DNA of 64,000 nt, from contig NZ_AEJB01000123.1 of assembly GCF_000331005.1 (NCBI RefSeq), forward strand, positions 1 through 64,000, written 5' to 3'. Made by a program: the position numbers and the translations under genes. Each line of letters opens with the position of its first letter. Within the stretch, counting starts at the first letter, position 1. This document shows positions 27,190 through 35,240 of the stretch, piece after piece. Under the pieces are notes generated by a model. The model was not told where the DNA came from, searched no databases, and saw only the letters and a program-made list of their open reading frames with translations. This DNA comes from Streptomyces turgidiscabies Car8. Lineage in GTDB: Bacteria; Actinomycetota; Actinomycetes; Streptomycetales; Streptomycetaceae.

Positions 27190-27226
27190 GCAAGGTCTTG
27201 TTTAACTGTTCACCTTGCTCTAATTT
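27190..27226 (+). promoter_or_regulatory. Promoter-like site with inverted repeat, toward the GntR gene
   Basis: TTGTTT (27198-27203) and TAATTT (27221-27226) are 17 bases apart on the plus strand. GCAAGGT (27190-27196) and ACCTTGC (27212-27218) form an inverted repeat around and inside the promoter, and the spacer holds GTTCACC. It would give a leader of about 350 bases for the GntR gene. Confidence 0.45.
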
Positions 27227-27575
27227 TTCCTGCATCGCGGCCCGCCACTCCCGGCACGACACCCGCGCCATGCCGTGGCCCGGTTTTTCAGGGCTGCGCC
27301 GGAACCTTTTCCGACGATCCCCACACCACCCCGGGAGCCCCCTTGCACCACACCGTGGCGTCGTCGCGGGAACCACCGGCGGCCCTTCCCACTGCCCCGG
27401 TTCCCGCGCGAGCCCGTCCCCGTTGGAGCGGCCGCCGACAAGCCGACGCGGGACACGCAGGAGACACAGGACACGCAGGACACCGACCGGAGTGAGCGCG
27501 CCCCCGCGACACGGGGTCCGACCCGGCGCGTCGGACCGCGGCCGACGCGTGCCGCGCCCGCGTTCAGCAGGCCGT

Positions 27576-27587
27576 TAGGGTGGCGTC
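27576..27587 (+). promoter_or_regulatory. Possible leaderless -10 box of the GntR gene
   Basis: TAGGGT (27576-27581) ends six bases before the GTG start at 27588. This spacing is that of a -10 box whose transcript begins at the start codon. No convincing -35 box is present 16-19 bases upstream, so support is modest. Confidence 0.35.
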
Positions 27588-28322
27588 GTGGTGAACGCAG
27601 CGGGCAAGTTCGGGCCTTACAACCAGCCGGGCCCGGCTCGGACGACGCCGGTCACCGGCGTGGGACACGCCCGCGCCCTGCCCGGCGGGGGCCAGAACGG
27701 ATCCGATCTCGTCCGGTCGAGGATCGCACTGCGGGTACGGCTGCGCTCCGTGCAGCCGGGGGACCGTCTCCCCGATGCCGGGGTTCTCGCCGAGGAGCTG
27801 GGGATCAGCGAGATCACCGTGCGTCGCGCGCTGGAAGGCATGTGCCAGGACGGCCTGCTCGACCGGCGACGCGGACGGGCGGGCGGAACCTTCGTCGCAC
27901 AGGACTGGGACACCGTCGTGGCCGTGATGCACGACGCCGAGGAGGCCGCTTCACTGGACGCCTTCCACCTGCTGCTCGAATGCGGTCTCGTGGCGCACAG
28001 CTCGGGAGAGGTCCCGGCCGAGCAGCTGGAGGGCCTGCGGGCCCTGGTCGAGGAGACGGAACTGACCGACGACCCGGCCCGCCTGGCCGAGTTGGAGGCC
28101 CGATTCCATCTGGACCTCGCGGAGACGCTCGGCGGCGGCGGAATGCGCGAGTTCGCCGCCGATCTGCTGGGCCGGCTCTGCCTGCTGCTCCCCGCACCGG
28201 ACTCCGCGGCGGTGCGGGCGCAGAACCACTGCCACGCCGAACTGCTCGCCGAACTGGGCCGGGGCGCGACCGATGCGGCCGTGCAGGCGGTGAAGGCACA
28301 CCAGCGTTCCCGGCATCGCTGA
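27588..28322 (+). CDS. GntR-family transcriptional regulator with FCD domain
   Basis: A 244-residue regulator. Residues about 38-103 are the GntR winged helix (SDLVRSRIALRV, then PDAGVLAEELGISEITVRRALEGM). The rest is an all-helical FCD-type ligand domain with ARFHLDLAETLG and NHCHAELLAEL, histidines typical of metal or carboxylate binding. FadR-like members sense acyl-CoAs, amino acids or carboxylates. It lies between two amino acid permease genes, one divergent and one 115 bases downstream, so it is the likely regulator of amino acid uptake here. Confidence 0.85.
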   Translation: MVNAAGKFGPYNQPGPARTTPVTGVGHARALPGGGQNGSDLVRSRIALRVRLRSVQPGDRLPDAGVLAEELGISEITVRRALEGMCQDGLLDRRRGRAGGTFVAQDWDTVVAVMHDAEEAASLDAFHLLLECGLVAHSSGEVPAEQLEGLRALVEETELTDDPARLAELEARFHLDLAETLGGGGMREFAADLLGRLCLLLPAPDSAAVRAQNHCHAELLAELGRGATDAAVQAVKAHQRSRHR

Positions 28323-28437
28323 CATCCGCTCGTGCCGACCGACCGTAGAGCACCCGCACCCGCACCGGCGGCCGGAGCGACACCCATCAGGCCATCATCA
28401 CCGCACAAGGGCCGTCACCGCACAAGGAGTTGCCGCC

Positions 28438-29907
28438 ATGCCCGACCCCGGAACAGGCCCGCTGTCCCCACCGGGTCCCGCCGGTGACGCGCCCCAGCGG
28501 CTGCGTGGCGGCGTCCTCGGCATGGCGGACATCGCCGCCGCCACGATGGCCAACGTCGGCCCGGCCATGAGCTTCTTCTTCGGTTTCGCCTTCCTGGCGA
28601 CCACCGCGGGCGTGGCGTCACCGCTGACCATCGTCGCCGCGGGCATCGCGGTCGCGCTGCTCGGCAACACCCTGGCGGAGTTCTCCCGGGCACACCCCTC
28701 GGCGGGCAGCTTCACCACCTTCGTGGGCAAGACCTTCGGACCGGTCAGCGCGGTGACCACCGCCCTGCTGGCGGGGCTCGGCTACATCATCGCGATGGCC
28801 TCCGTCATCGCCATCTCCGGCGGGTTCGTGCAGATCACCCTGCACCACTACACCGGCGTGGACCTGCCGTGGATCATCTGGACACTGCTGCTCACCGGGC
28901 TGGCCGTAGGGCTGATGCTGCGCGGGATCGTGGTCTCCACCAAGTGGGCCGGCTATTTCTTCGGCGTGGAAATGCTGGTCCTGGCCGTCGTCTCGGTCGC
29001 TGCGCTCGTGGAACACCGGGGCTCCCTCTCCCTCGACCCGTTCCTGCCCAGCCACATCAGCCACGGATTCAGTGGGCTGGCGGCGGGTTTCCCGCTGGCG
29101 GTGTACCTGTTCGTCGGCTGGGAGAACTCGGCCGCGCTCGCCGAGGAGACGGAGAATCCGCGGCGCAACGTCGGCCGCGCGGTGTTCTCCTCCATCGCGA
29201 TCATGACGGTGAGCTACGTCCTCTTCTCGTACGCCACCGTGACCGGCTTCGGCTACGACGTGCACCGACTCGGGGCCTCCCCGATCCCGTTCATCGAGGT
29301 GGCCCACCACACCCTCGGCGCGCTGGCGTTCCTCACCTATCTGGGCGGTCTGACCTCCACGCTCGGCGTGCTGATCGCCGGTATCAACTCCCAGGCCCGC
29401 CTGGTGTTCAACGCCGGACGCGAGGGACTGCTCCCGTCCTTCTTCGGCTACGTACACCCCACCCGCCGCACCCCGAACAACGCGATCATCACCTTCGCCG
29501 CCACCGCTCTGCTGATCATCGGAGGGTGGGGGCTGGGCCACCTGCTGGGATCCGGCGACGGCTCGATGAACCCGGTGGTCTTCTTCACCGAGTCCTCGAC
29601 CCTCGGGACCATCCTGATCCTGCTGGTCTACCTCGCCTCCAACATCGCCCTGCCGCTGTACTACCGCAGATACCGGCCGCAGGAGTTCAGGGTGGTCAGG
29701 CACCTGTTGCTGCCCGCGCTCGGCACCCTGGCCATCCTGGTCCCGCTCTACTACCTCGCCAAGCCCGGCCAGCCCGCCCCGTACAACTGGTTCCCCTACG
29801 CGGCCCTGGCCGCCATGCTCGCCGCCGTCGGCTACGCGGCCCTCCTTGTCCGCCGCGATCCGACGCTGGCCGAACGCGTCGGTTCCGTGGTCGCCGACGC
29901 GGACTGA
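28438..29907 (+). CDS. APC-family amino acid permease
   Basis: A 489-residue integral membrane transporter with about 12 helices and the short-loop APC pattern (LRGGVLGMADIAAATMANVG at the start of helix 1, YLFVGWENSAALAEETENP in the centre, where the acidic ETENP motif is typical). Substrate unknown; amino acid or polyamine. Start ATG is preceded by AAGGAG eight bases upstream. It follows the GntR gene and is followed by the nucleoside regulon promoter. Confidence 0.87.
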   Translation: MPDPGTGPLSPPGPAGDAPQRLRGGVLGMADIAAATMANVGPAMSFFFGFAFLATTAGVASPLTIVAAGIAVALLGNTLAEFSRAHPSAGSFTTFVGKTFGPVSAVTTALLAGLGYIIAMASVIAISGGFVQITLHHYTGVDLPWIIWTLLLTGLAVGLMLRGIVVSTKWAGYFFGVEMLVLAVVSVAALVEHRGSLSLDPFLPSHISHGFSGLAAGFPLAVYLFVGWENSAALAEETENPRRNVGRAVFSSIAIMTVSYVLFSYATVTGFGYDVHRLGASPIPFIEVAHHTLGALAFLTYLGGLTSTLGVLIAGINSQARLVFNAGREGLLPSFFGYVHPTRRTPNNAIITFAATALLIIGGWGLGHLLGSGDGSMNPVVFFTESSTLGTILILLVYLASNIALPLYYRRYRPQEFRVVRHLLLPALGTLAILVPLYYLAKPGQPAPYNWFPYAALAAMLAAVGYAALLVRRDPTLAERVGSVVADAD

Positions 29908-30022
29908 CGCCGGCTGACGCGGCGGTTTCCTCCCCCCGGGACAGCGCGCCGGGCCGCCTCGCGCCGTTCCCGGGCACCGCCCGAAGGCTGAGGGACGCCG
30001 AGGGACCCGGTTCGAGCGGGGC

Positions 30023-30051
30023 TTGTGCAAAACGTTTTGGATCCTTAACGT
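30023..30051 (+). promoter_or_regulatory. Promoter with LacI-type operator CAAAACGTTTTG
   Basis: TTGTGC (30023-30028) and TAACGT (30046-30051) are 17 bases apart. The perfect 12-bp palindrome CAAAACGTTTTG (30028-30039) fills the spacer, the classic place for a LacI-family repressor to block polymerase. The deaminase gene starts 24 bases further and is followed by the LacI gene itself, so autoregulation is expected. The same palindrome recurs at 34057-34068. Confidence 0.8.
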
Positions 30052-30074
30052 CCGTTTCGAACGGAAGGATCCAC

Positions 30075-31418
30075 ATGACGCGCCGACTGATCGTGACCTC
30101 CTGCTCGGTGCTCGTGACGCCCGAGCAGGGCCCCTGCCGAGTGGACACGGACCAGGACATCCTGGTCGAGGACGGGATGATCGCCTGGCTGGGCCCGGCG
30201 GGCTCCGGGCCGGAGACAACCGGGGCGGAGACCGTGGACGGCACGGGACTGGTCGCCGTACCCGGGCTGGTGAACGCCCACACGCACGGCCCGATGACGC
30301 TGATGCGCGGCGCCGCCGAGGACGTGAGTGTCGAGGCCTGGTTCAACGAGCGGGTGTGGCCCATGGAGGTCAACCTCACTCCCGCCGACGTCGGCCTCGG
30401 CGCGGAGCTGGCCTGTGCGGAGATGCTGCTCAGCGGGGTGACCACGTTCGCCGACCACTACTTCCACGCCGAGCGGATCGCCGACGCCGTCGTGCGGACC
30501 GGGATCCGGGCCGACATCGCGCCTACCTGCTTCAGCAGCCGGGGCCGCGCGGCCCTGGAGGAGAGCGCCGCGACCGCCACCGCCCTGCACGGCACGGGCG
30601 ACGGACGTGTCACGGCGTCGCTGGGCCCGCACGCGCCGTACACCGTCGACGACGCCGACCTGGTCCGCCTCGCGGAACTGGCCCGGGAGACGGGCCTGCG
30701 CGTCCACATCCACGCCGCCGAGCATCTGGAGCAGACCGAGTCGAGCCTCGCCCGGCGCGGCATCACCCCCATCGGGGTGTTGGAGCGGACCGGGGTGCTG
30801 GACGCGGGCGCGCTGATCGCGCACGGGTGCGGCATCGTCCCCGAGGACCTGCCGACGCTGGCGGCGCACCGGGACCGTACGGGCGTGGCCTGCTGCCCCA
30901 AGGTCTACCTGAAGCACGCGCTGCATCCGCTCACTCCGGTACGGAGCCTGCTGGACGCCGGTGTCGCCGTCGGCGCGGGCACGGACGGGGCGGCCGGGCA
31001 CAACACGCTGGACGTGTGGGAGGCGATGCGGCTGATCGCCCTGACCCAGAAGCAGGCCGAGCGGGACGCCACCTGGATGACGGTCTCCGACACCATCCGG
31101 CTGGCCACGCGCGGCGGGGCCCGGGCGCTCGGCCTCGGGGACCGGATCGGCGCGCTGGAGCCGGGCCGGGCCGCGGACATCGTGCTGGTCGACCTGGGCG
31201 GAGCGCACTGCCGGCCGGTGCACGACCCGGTGGCGGCCCTGGTCTACAGCGCGCGGGCGAGCGATGTGCGCACGGTCGTCGTGGACGGGCGGGTCGTGGT
31301 GCGGGACGGCCGGCTGCTGACCGTGGACCTGCCCGGGCTGCTGGCCGAGATCGAGGCACGCGTGCCCGCGCTGCTGGACACCTCGCACGGCAGGGCGGTG
31401 CAGCACTATGACCCGTGA
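30075..31418 (+). CDS. Amidohydrolase of the MTA/SAH deaminase family
   Basis: A 447-residue metal-dependent hydrolase of the subtype III amidohydrolases. Metal ligands are visible: NAHTHGPM (H69, H71), HIHAAEH, IAHGCG and GAGTDGAAGHN (metal aspartate). Relatives deaminate adenosine-type nucleosides, S-adenosylhomocysteine, 8-oxoguanine or triazines. With a purine nucleoside phosphorylase and a nucleoside-type ABC transporter in the same regulon, deamination of a purine or nucleoside is the best guess. ATG follows GGAAGGATCCAC. Its 3' end overlaps the LacI gene by 11 bases. Confidence 0.82.
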   Translation: MTRRLIVTSCSVLVTPEQGPCRVDTDQDILVEDGMIAWLGPAGSGPETTGAETVDGTGLVAVPGLVNAHTHGPMTLMRGAAEDVSVEAWFNERVWPMEVNLTPADVGLGAELACAEMLLSGVTTFADHYFHAERIADAVVRTGIRADIAPTCFSSRGRAALEESAATATALHGTGDGRVTASLGPHAPYTVDDADLVRLAELARETGLRVHIHAAEHLEQTESSLARRGITPIGVLERTGVLDAGALIAHGCGIVPEDLPTLAAHRDRTGVACCPKVYLKHALHPLTPVRSLLDAGVAVGAGTDGAAGHNTLDVWEAMRLIALTQKQAERDATWMTVSDTIRLATRGGARALGLGDRIGALEPGRAADIVLVDLGGAHCRPVHDPVAALVYSARASDVRTVVVDGRVVVRDGRLLTVDLPGLLAEIEARVPALLDTSHGRAVQHYDP

Positions 31419-32466
31419 ACGGGACGAGGATCCGGCCCGCCGCCGGGTGCGGCGGCCCGCGTCGATCAAGGACGTGGCAGCCGCCGCCCGGGTCAGCCCG
31501 ACCACGGTGTCCCACGTACTGACCGGCAACCGGCCGGTCGCGGAGGAGACCGCCGAGCGGGTCCGCACGGTCGTCAGCCGGCTCGGCTACGTCCCGGCCT
31601 CGACGGCCCGCAACCTCCAGGCCGGCTCCACCAACGTCATCGGGCTGCTCGTGCCCGACATCACCAACCAGTTCTTCGCCGAACTCGCCAAGGGCGTCGA
31701 CGACGCCGCCCACGACCTGGGCTACGGGGTCATCCTGTGCAACACCGAGTTCGACCCGGACCGCGAGGACCGCTATCTGGAGATGCTCCGGGGCCGGTTC
31801 ATCGACGGCATGGTGTACGCCTCGGGCTCACCGCCCTCCCGTAGCCGGCTGGCGTCACTGCTGGGACGGTTCCCCATCGCCCTGGCCGACGAGGTCGTCC
31901 CCGGGCTGCTGGAGCAGACCATCCTGGTCACCGCCGACCACCGTGCGGGCGGCCGGCTGATCGGGCAGCACCTGCGGGAGCTGGGTCACCGTCAGGTGCT
32001 GGCGATCAGCGGGCCGGTGGACCTGGTCAGCAGCCTGGAGCGGATCGCCGGTTTCCGCGAGGCGTTCGGCGACGCGGGTGTCACCGAGGTCGAGGGCGCG
32101 TTCGTCGAGCGGTCCGGCTACGACCTGGTCGCCGCGGCCCTGGACGGCGGCGGCCCGCGCCGCTTCACCGCCGTGTTCGCCGCCAACGACCTGATGGCGC
32201 TCGGTGCGGTCGCCGCCCTGGAGGACGCGGGCCTGCGTGTCCCGGACGACGTCTCGGTGGCGGGCTTCGACGACATCATGCTCGCCTCGCGGGTGCACCC
32301 CCGCCTCACCACCGTCCACCAGCCCGCCTACGACGTCGGCCGCACGGCCGGCGCCCAGCTCCTGAGCTACGTCCACCGGGACGAGGTGCCCCCCGCCTCC
32401 CGGCACATCCTGCCGGTCCGGCTGAAGGTCCGCGCCAGTACGGCGCCCGTGCGCCCGCCTTCCTGA
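31408..32466 (+). CDS. LacI-family transcriptional repressor
   Basis: A 352-residue regulator. The HTH is [26 protein letters not shown], including the hinge [18 protein letters not shown], then a periplasmic-binding-type ligand domain ending with [17 protein letters not shown] and [21 protein letters not shown]. Its ligand is probably a purine or nucleoside. It is co-transcribed with the deaminase, and its likely operator CAAAACGTTTTG occurs in front of that gene and in front of the transporter operon. Confidence 0.92.
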   Translation: MTRERDEDPARRRVRRPASIKDVAAAARVSPTTVSHVLTGNRPVAEETAERVRTVVSRLGYVPASTARNLQAGSTNVIGLLVPDITNQFFAELAKGVDDAAHDLGYGVILCNTEFDPDREDRYLEMLRGRFIDGMVYASGSPPSRSRLASLLGRFPIALADEVVPGLLEQTILVTADHRAGGRLIGQHLRELGHRQVLAISGPVDLVSSLERIAGFREAFGDAGVTEVEGAFVERSGYDLVAAALDGGGPRRFTAVFAANDLMALGAVAALEDAGLRVPDDVSVAGFDDIMLASRVHPRLTTVHQPAYDVGRTAGAQLLSYVHRDEVPPASRHILPVRLKVRASTAPVRPPS

Positions 32467-32540
32467 CCGGGACACCGCCGCTCCAACCACCGCACGTCAC
32501 ACCTCACCACCCCACACCGCATATGAAAGGCCGTGCAGCG

Positions 32541-33302
32541 ATGCCCCATGTCCTCGTCGTGGGTGAGTCATGGTTCACCCACTCCGTCCACCAGAAGGGG
32601 TTCGACTCCTTCTTCACCTCCGAGTACGTCGAAGGCGCCCAGGTCTTCCTCGACGCGCTGCGCGACCGCGGTCACACGGTGACGTACGTCCCCGCGCACG
32701 AGATAGCGAGCGGAGTCCCCGCCACCGCCGAGGGGCTGGAGCCGTACGACGTCGTCGTGATCAGCGACGTCGGGGCCAACAGCTTCCAGCTCACCGCGCA
32801 GACCTTCGCCCACTCGGTCCCCGTGCCGGACCGCACGGAACTGCTCCGGGGCTACGTCGAGCGCGGTGGCGGCCTGCTGATGGTCGGGGGCTACCTCACC
32901 TTCACCGGCATCGACGCCAAGGCCCGCTGGGGCCGCACCCCGCTGGCCGCCGCGCTGCCGGTCGCTCTGCACGACCGGGACGACCGGGTGGAACTGCCCG
33001 CCGGGGCCGCACCCCGGGTTCTCGCCCGGCACCCGGTGGTCGACGGACTGGACGCGACCTGGCCGGACCTGCTCGGCCTCAACGAGGTGGCGGTGCGGGA
33101 CGGCGCGGACCTGCTCGTCGAGTGCGCGGGCCATCCGCTGCTGGCGGTGGGCGGCTACGGCGCGGGCAGGTCCGCGGCCTTCACGTCCGACCTGGCTCCG
33201 CACTGGGCCCCGCCCGCCTTTCTGGAGTGGGAGGGCTACCCAGAGTTGTGGGACCGGCTGGTCCGCTGGCTGGCCGGCGCTCCGACAGTGGAGGAGGCCT
33301 GA
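32541..33302 (+). CDS. Glutamine-amidotransferase-like protein (DUF1355 / GATase1-like)
   Basis: A 253-residue protein with class I glutamine amidotransferase fold: HVLVVGESWFTHSVHQKGFDSF at the N terminus, VVISDVGANSF and a GGGLLMVGGYLTF strand-turn. The nucleophile elbow usually holding cysteine reads GGYLTF here, so classical glutaminase activity is unlikely. Family members occur beside nucleoside or sugar genes without a defined role. ATG 32541 was chosen over the ATG at 32523 because AAAGG precedes it. Its stop overlaps the next gene by one base (TGATG). Confidence 0.75.
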   Translation: MPHVLVVGESWFTHSVHQKGFDSFFTSEYVEGAQVFLDALRDRGHTVTYVPAHEIASGVPATAEGLEPYDVVVISDVGANSFQLTAQTFAHSVPVPDRTELLRGYVERGGGLLMVGGYLTFTGIDAKARWGRTPLAAALPVALHDRDDRVELPAGAAPRVLARHPVVDGLDATWPDLLGLNEVAVRDGADLLVECAGHPLLAVGGYGAGRSAAFTSDLAPHWAPPAFLEWEGYPELWDRLVRWLAGAPTVEEA

Positions 33303-34030
33303 TGGTCACCGCCCACATCTCGGCCGCTCCCGGCGACTTCGCGCCGGACGTGCTGATGCCCGGAGACCCGCGCCGGGCACGCCGTATCGCGGAAACGATC
33401 CTTCAGGATGCCCGCCTGGTCACCGACGTGCGCGGCATCGAGGGATACACCGGCACGTACCGAGGGGCGCCGCTGTCCGTGATGGCCTCCGGTATGGGCA
33501 TGCCGTCCGTCACGATCTACGCGACCGAGCTCTTCCGCTTCTACGGCGTGCGCCGCATCGTGCGGGTGGGCACGGCGGGCGGCATCCCCGCCTCGGTGGG
33601 GTTGCGGGACGTCGTCGTGGCCACCGCCGCCCACACCGACTCGGCGATGGGCAGCCGCCGTATCGACGGGGTGCACCTCAGTCACGCCGCCTCCTTCGGC
33701 CTGGCCGCGGCAGCCGCAGGGGCCGTCGGGGCCGGTGGCGGGGTCGGGCCGCGCGTACACACCGGGCCGGTCTTCACCACCGACCACTTCTACCTGGAAC
33801 GTCCGGCGCTGTTCGAACGGCTGGAGACGCACGGGACCCTGGCCGTCGAGATGGAGGCCGCGGGCCTGTACGCGACCGCCGCCGCCGAGGGCGGCCACGC
33901 GCTCGCCGTCCTGACGGTCAGCGACCACATACGCCACACGGAGTCGCTCACCCCGGCCGAGCGGGAGACCGACTTCGACAGGGCCGTCACCATCGCGGCC
34001 ACCGCGCTGCTCCCGGAAACAATCTCCTAA
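33302..34030 (+). CDS. deoD: DeoD-type purine nucleoside phosphorylase
   Basis: A 242-residue phosphorylase of the trimer-of-dimers (E. coli DeoD) type, which splits purine ribo- or deoxyribonucleosides with phosphate. Key motifs: MPGDPRRARRIAE (phosphate loop), VMASGMGMPSV, GTAGGI, VEMEAAGLYATA (ribose site) and TVSDHI (catalytic Asp). The family more often reads TGTYKG with GMGIPS early on; here GTYRGAPLSV and GMGMPS match closely. Length is normal. Coupled to the preceding gene by TGATG. It links the nucleoside transporter and deaminase into a salvage or catabolic route. Confidence 0.9.
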   Translation: MVTAHISAAPGDFAPDVLMPGDPRRARRIAETILQDARLVTDVRGIEGYTGTYRGAPLSVMASGMGMPSVTIYATELFRFYGVRRIVRVGTAGGIPASVGLRDVVVATAAHTDSAMGSRRIDGVHLSHAASFGLAAAAAGAVGAGGGVGPRVHTGPVFTTDHFYLERPALFERLETHGTLAVEMEAAGLYATAAAEGGHALAVLTVSDHIRHTESLTPAERETDFDRAVTIAATALLPETIS

Positions 34031-34056
34031 CGCGAGAGCGCACAAACACCCATAGC

Positions 34057-34068
34057 CAAAACGTTTTG
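34057..34068. promoter_or_regulatory. LacI-type operator CAAAACGTTTTG before the nucleoside transporter operon
   Basis: A perfect 12-bp palindrome identical to the one at 30028-30039. It lies in the AT-rich 99-base gap between the phosphorylase stop and the BMP lipoprotein start, 61 bases before that ATG. Exact recurrence at two transcription-unit heads in a GC-rich genome, both beside the LacI gene, makes it a strong operator candidate. Promoter boxes around it are unclear. Confidence 0.8.
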
Positions 34069-34129
34069 CATTGCATAGCTTTCGGCCAATGAGTAGGAAC
34101 TACCACCGTAGAGAAAGAGAATTCCGGCG

Positions 34130-35224
34130 ATGAGCAAGATCAGAATTCTGGGAGGCGTCGCGGCGCTCTCCCTCACCCTCGCCGCATGCGGCGCCTCGAC
34201 GGACGCCGACTCCACCCAGGCCGGGAATTCCGGAAAGCCGAGAATCAAGTTCGTCATCAATGGCAACCTCGGCGACCGTTCCTTCTTCGACTCGGCGTAC
34301 GCGGGTCTGCAGAAGACGGAGAAGGATCTCGGTTACAGCCTGAAGGTCGTCGAGCTGGGCAGCGACCGCACCAAGTGGGCCTCGGGCTTCGAGGACGCCG
34401 CCGCCGGGGACGACTACGACGTGCTCGCGGCGGGCACCGTCGACACGGTCGACTTCGTCTCCGAACTGGCCCCGGAATACCCGGACAAGAAGTTCTGGCT
34501 CTTCGACGGTTCCGTCGACTACACGGGCAAGAGTGGTTGCTCCAACAAGTGCGCGAACGTCTACTCGGTCACCTTCAAGCAGAACGAGGCCGCCTATCTC
34601 GCCGGATTCCTCGCCGACAAACTCGTCGCCGGCAAGTCCCTTCCCGGCAGTGCCGGAAACGGCAAGGTGGGTGTGATCGGCGGAGTGAAGATTCCGGTCA
34701 TCGAGGACTTCGTCGTCGGTTTCAAGGCAGGCTTCGAGGCGGCGGGCGGAAATGCGTCCTCCGGTGTTCTCGTGCAGTACGTCGGCGGCGACAACCCGTT
34801 CGGCGACCCCGCCAAGGGCAAGCAGATCGCCTCGGCGATGTACGGGCAGGGCGCCGAAGTGGTGTGGCCCGTCGCCGGATCCTCCGGGCTCGGGGTGTTC
34901 GAGTCGGCCGTCGCCGCCAAGCGGTACGCCTTCGGGGTCGACTCCGACCAGTACAAGACGCTCACCGACGCCGATCAGCGGCAGACGGTCGTCACCTCGA
35001 TCCTCAAGAACGCGGGCAACGCCCTCTATCTGGCGGCCAAGGCGAACAAGGCCGGCACGCTCGCCTACGGGAAGCCCGCCGCCGTGGGCCTGGCCGAGGA
35101 CGGCGTGGGTTACGTGGACAACGCGAACTTCGACAAGCTCGTCCCCGCCGCCGTACGCGCCGAGCTCGAGGCGCAGGCCGCGAAGGTCAAGTCCGGTGCT
35201 GTCAAGGTCCCTTCGGCCTTCTGA
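34130..35224 (+). CDS. BMP-family nucleoside-binding lipoprotein
   Basis: A 364-residue secreted binding protein with lipoprotein signal (LTLAAC, lipid-modified C20) and the BMP/PnrA fold: KFVINGNLGDRSFFDSAYAGL, DGSVDY and VVGFKAGFEA. BMP proteins deliver purine nucleosides to ABC permeases. First gene of the transport operon, 16 bases before the ATPase gene. The cognate parts (two-domain ATPase, two permeases) follow directly. Confidence 0.9.
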   Translation: MSKIRILGGVAALSLTLAACGASTDADSTQAGNSGKPRIKFVINGNLGDRSFFDSAYAGLQKTEKDLGYSLKVVELGSDRTKWASGFEDAAAGDDYDVLAAGTVDTVDFVSELAPEYPDKKFWLFDGSVDYTGKSGCSNKCANVYSVTFKQNEAAYLAGFLADKLVAGKSLPGSAGNGKVGVIGGVKIPVIEDFVVGFKAGFEAAGGNASSGVLVQYVGGDNPFGDPAKGKQIASAMYGQGAEVVWPVAGSSGLGVFESAVAAKRYAFGVDSDQYKTLTDADQRQTVVTSILKNAGNALYLAAKANKAGTLAYGKPAAVGLAEDGVGYVDNANFDKLVPAAVRAELEAQAAKVKSGAVKVPSAF

Positions 35225-35240
35225 CCTCCGAGGAACACTG

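Larger units (their letters stand above)
26762..27587. other. Long gene-free intergenic region with two divergent promoter-like sites
   Basis: No frame in these 826 bases shows coding character. Two AT-rich islands stand out: 26972-27002 and 27190-27230. Each reads as a TTGTTT-type promoter and each carries GTTCACC (or its complement GGTGAAC). An imperfect tandem repeat of GGACACGCA-like units lies at 27451-27480. The rest looks like unconstrained GC-rich spacer. Confidence 0.6.

Noticed and set aside
28869-30074. Long upstream extension of the amidohydrolase frame
   Set aside because: It runs through the permease gene in another frame, and the operator, promoter and ribosome site all lie just before ATG 30075.
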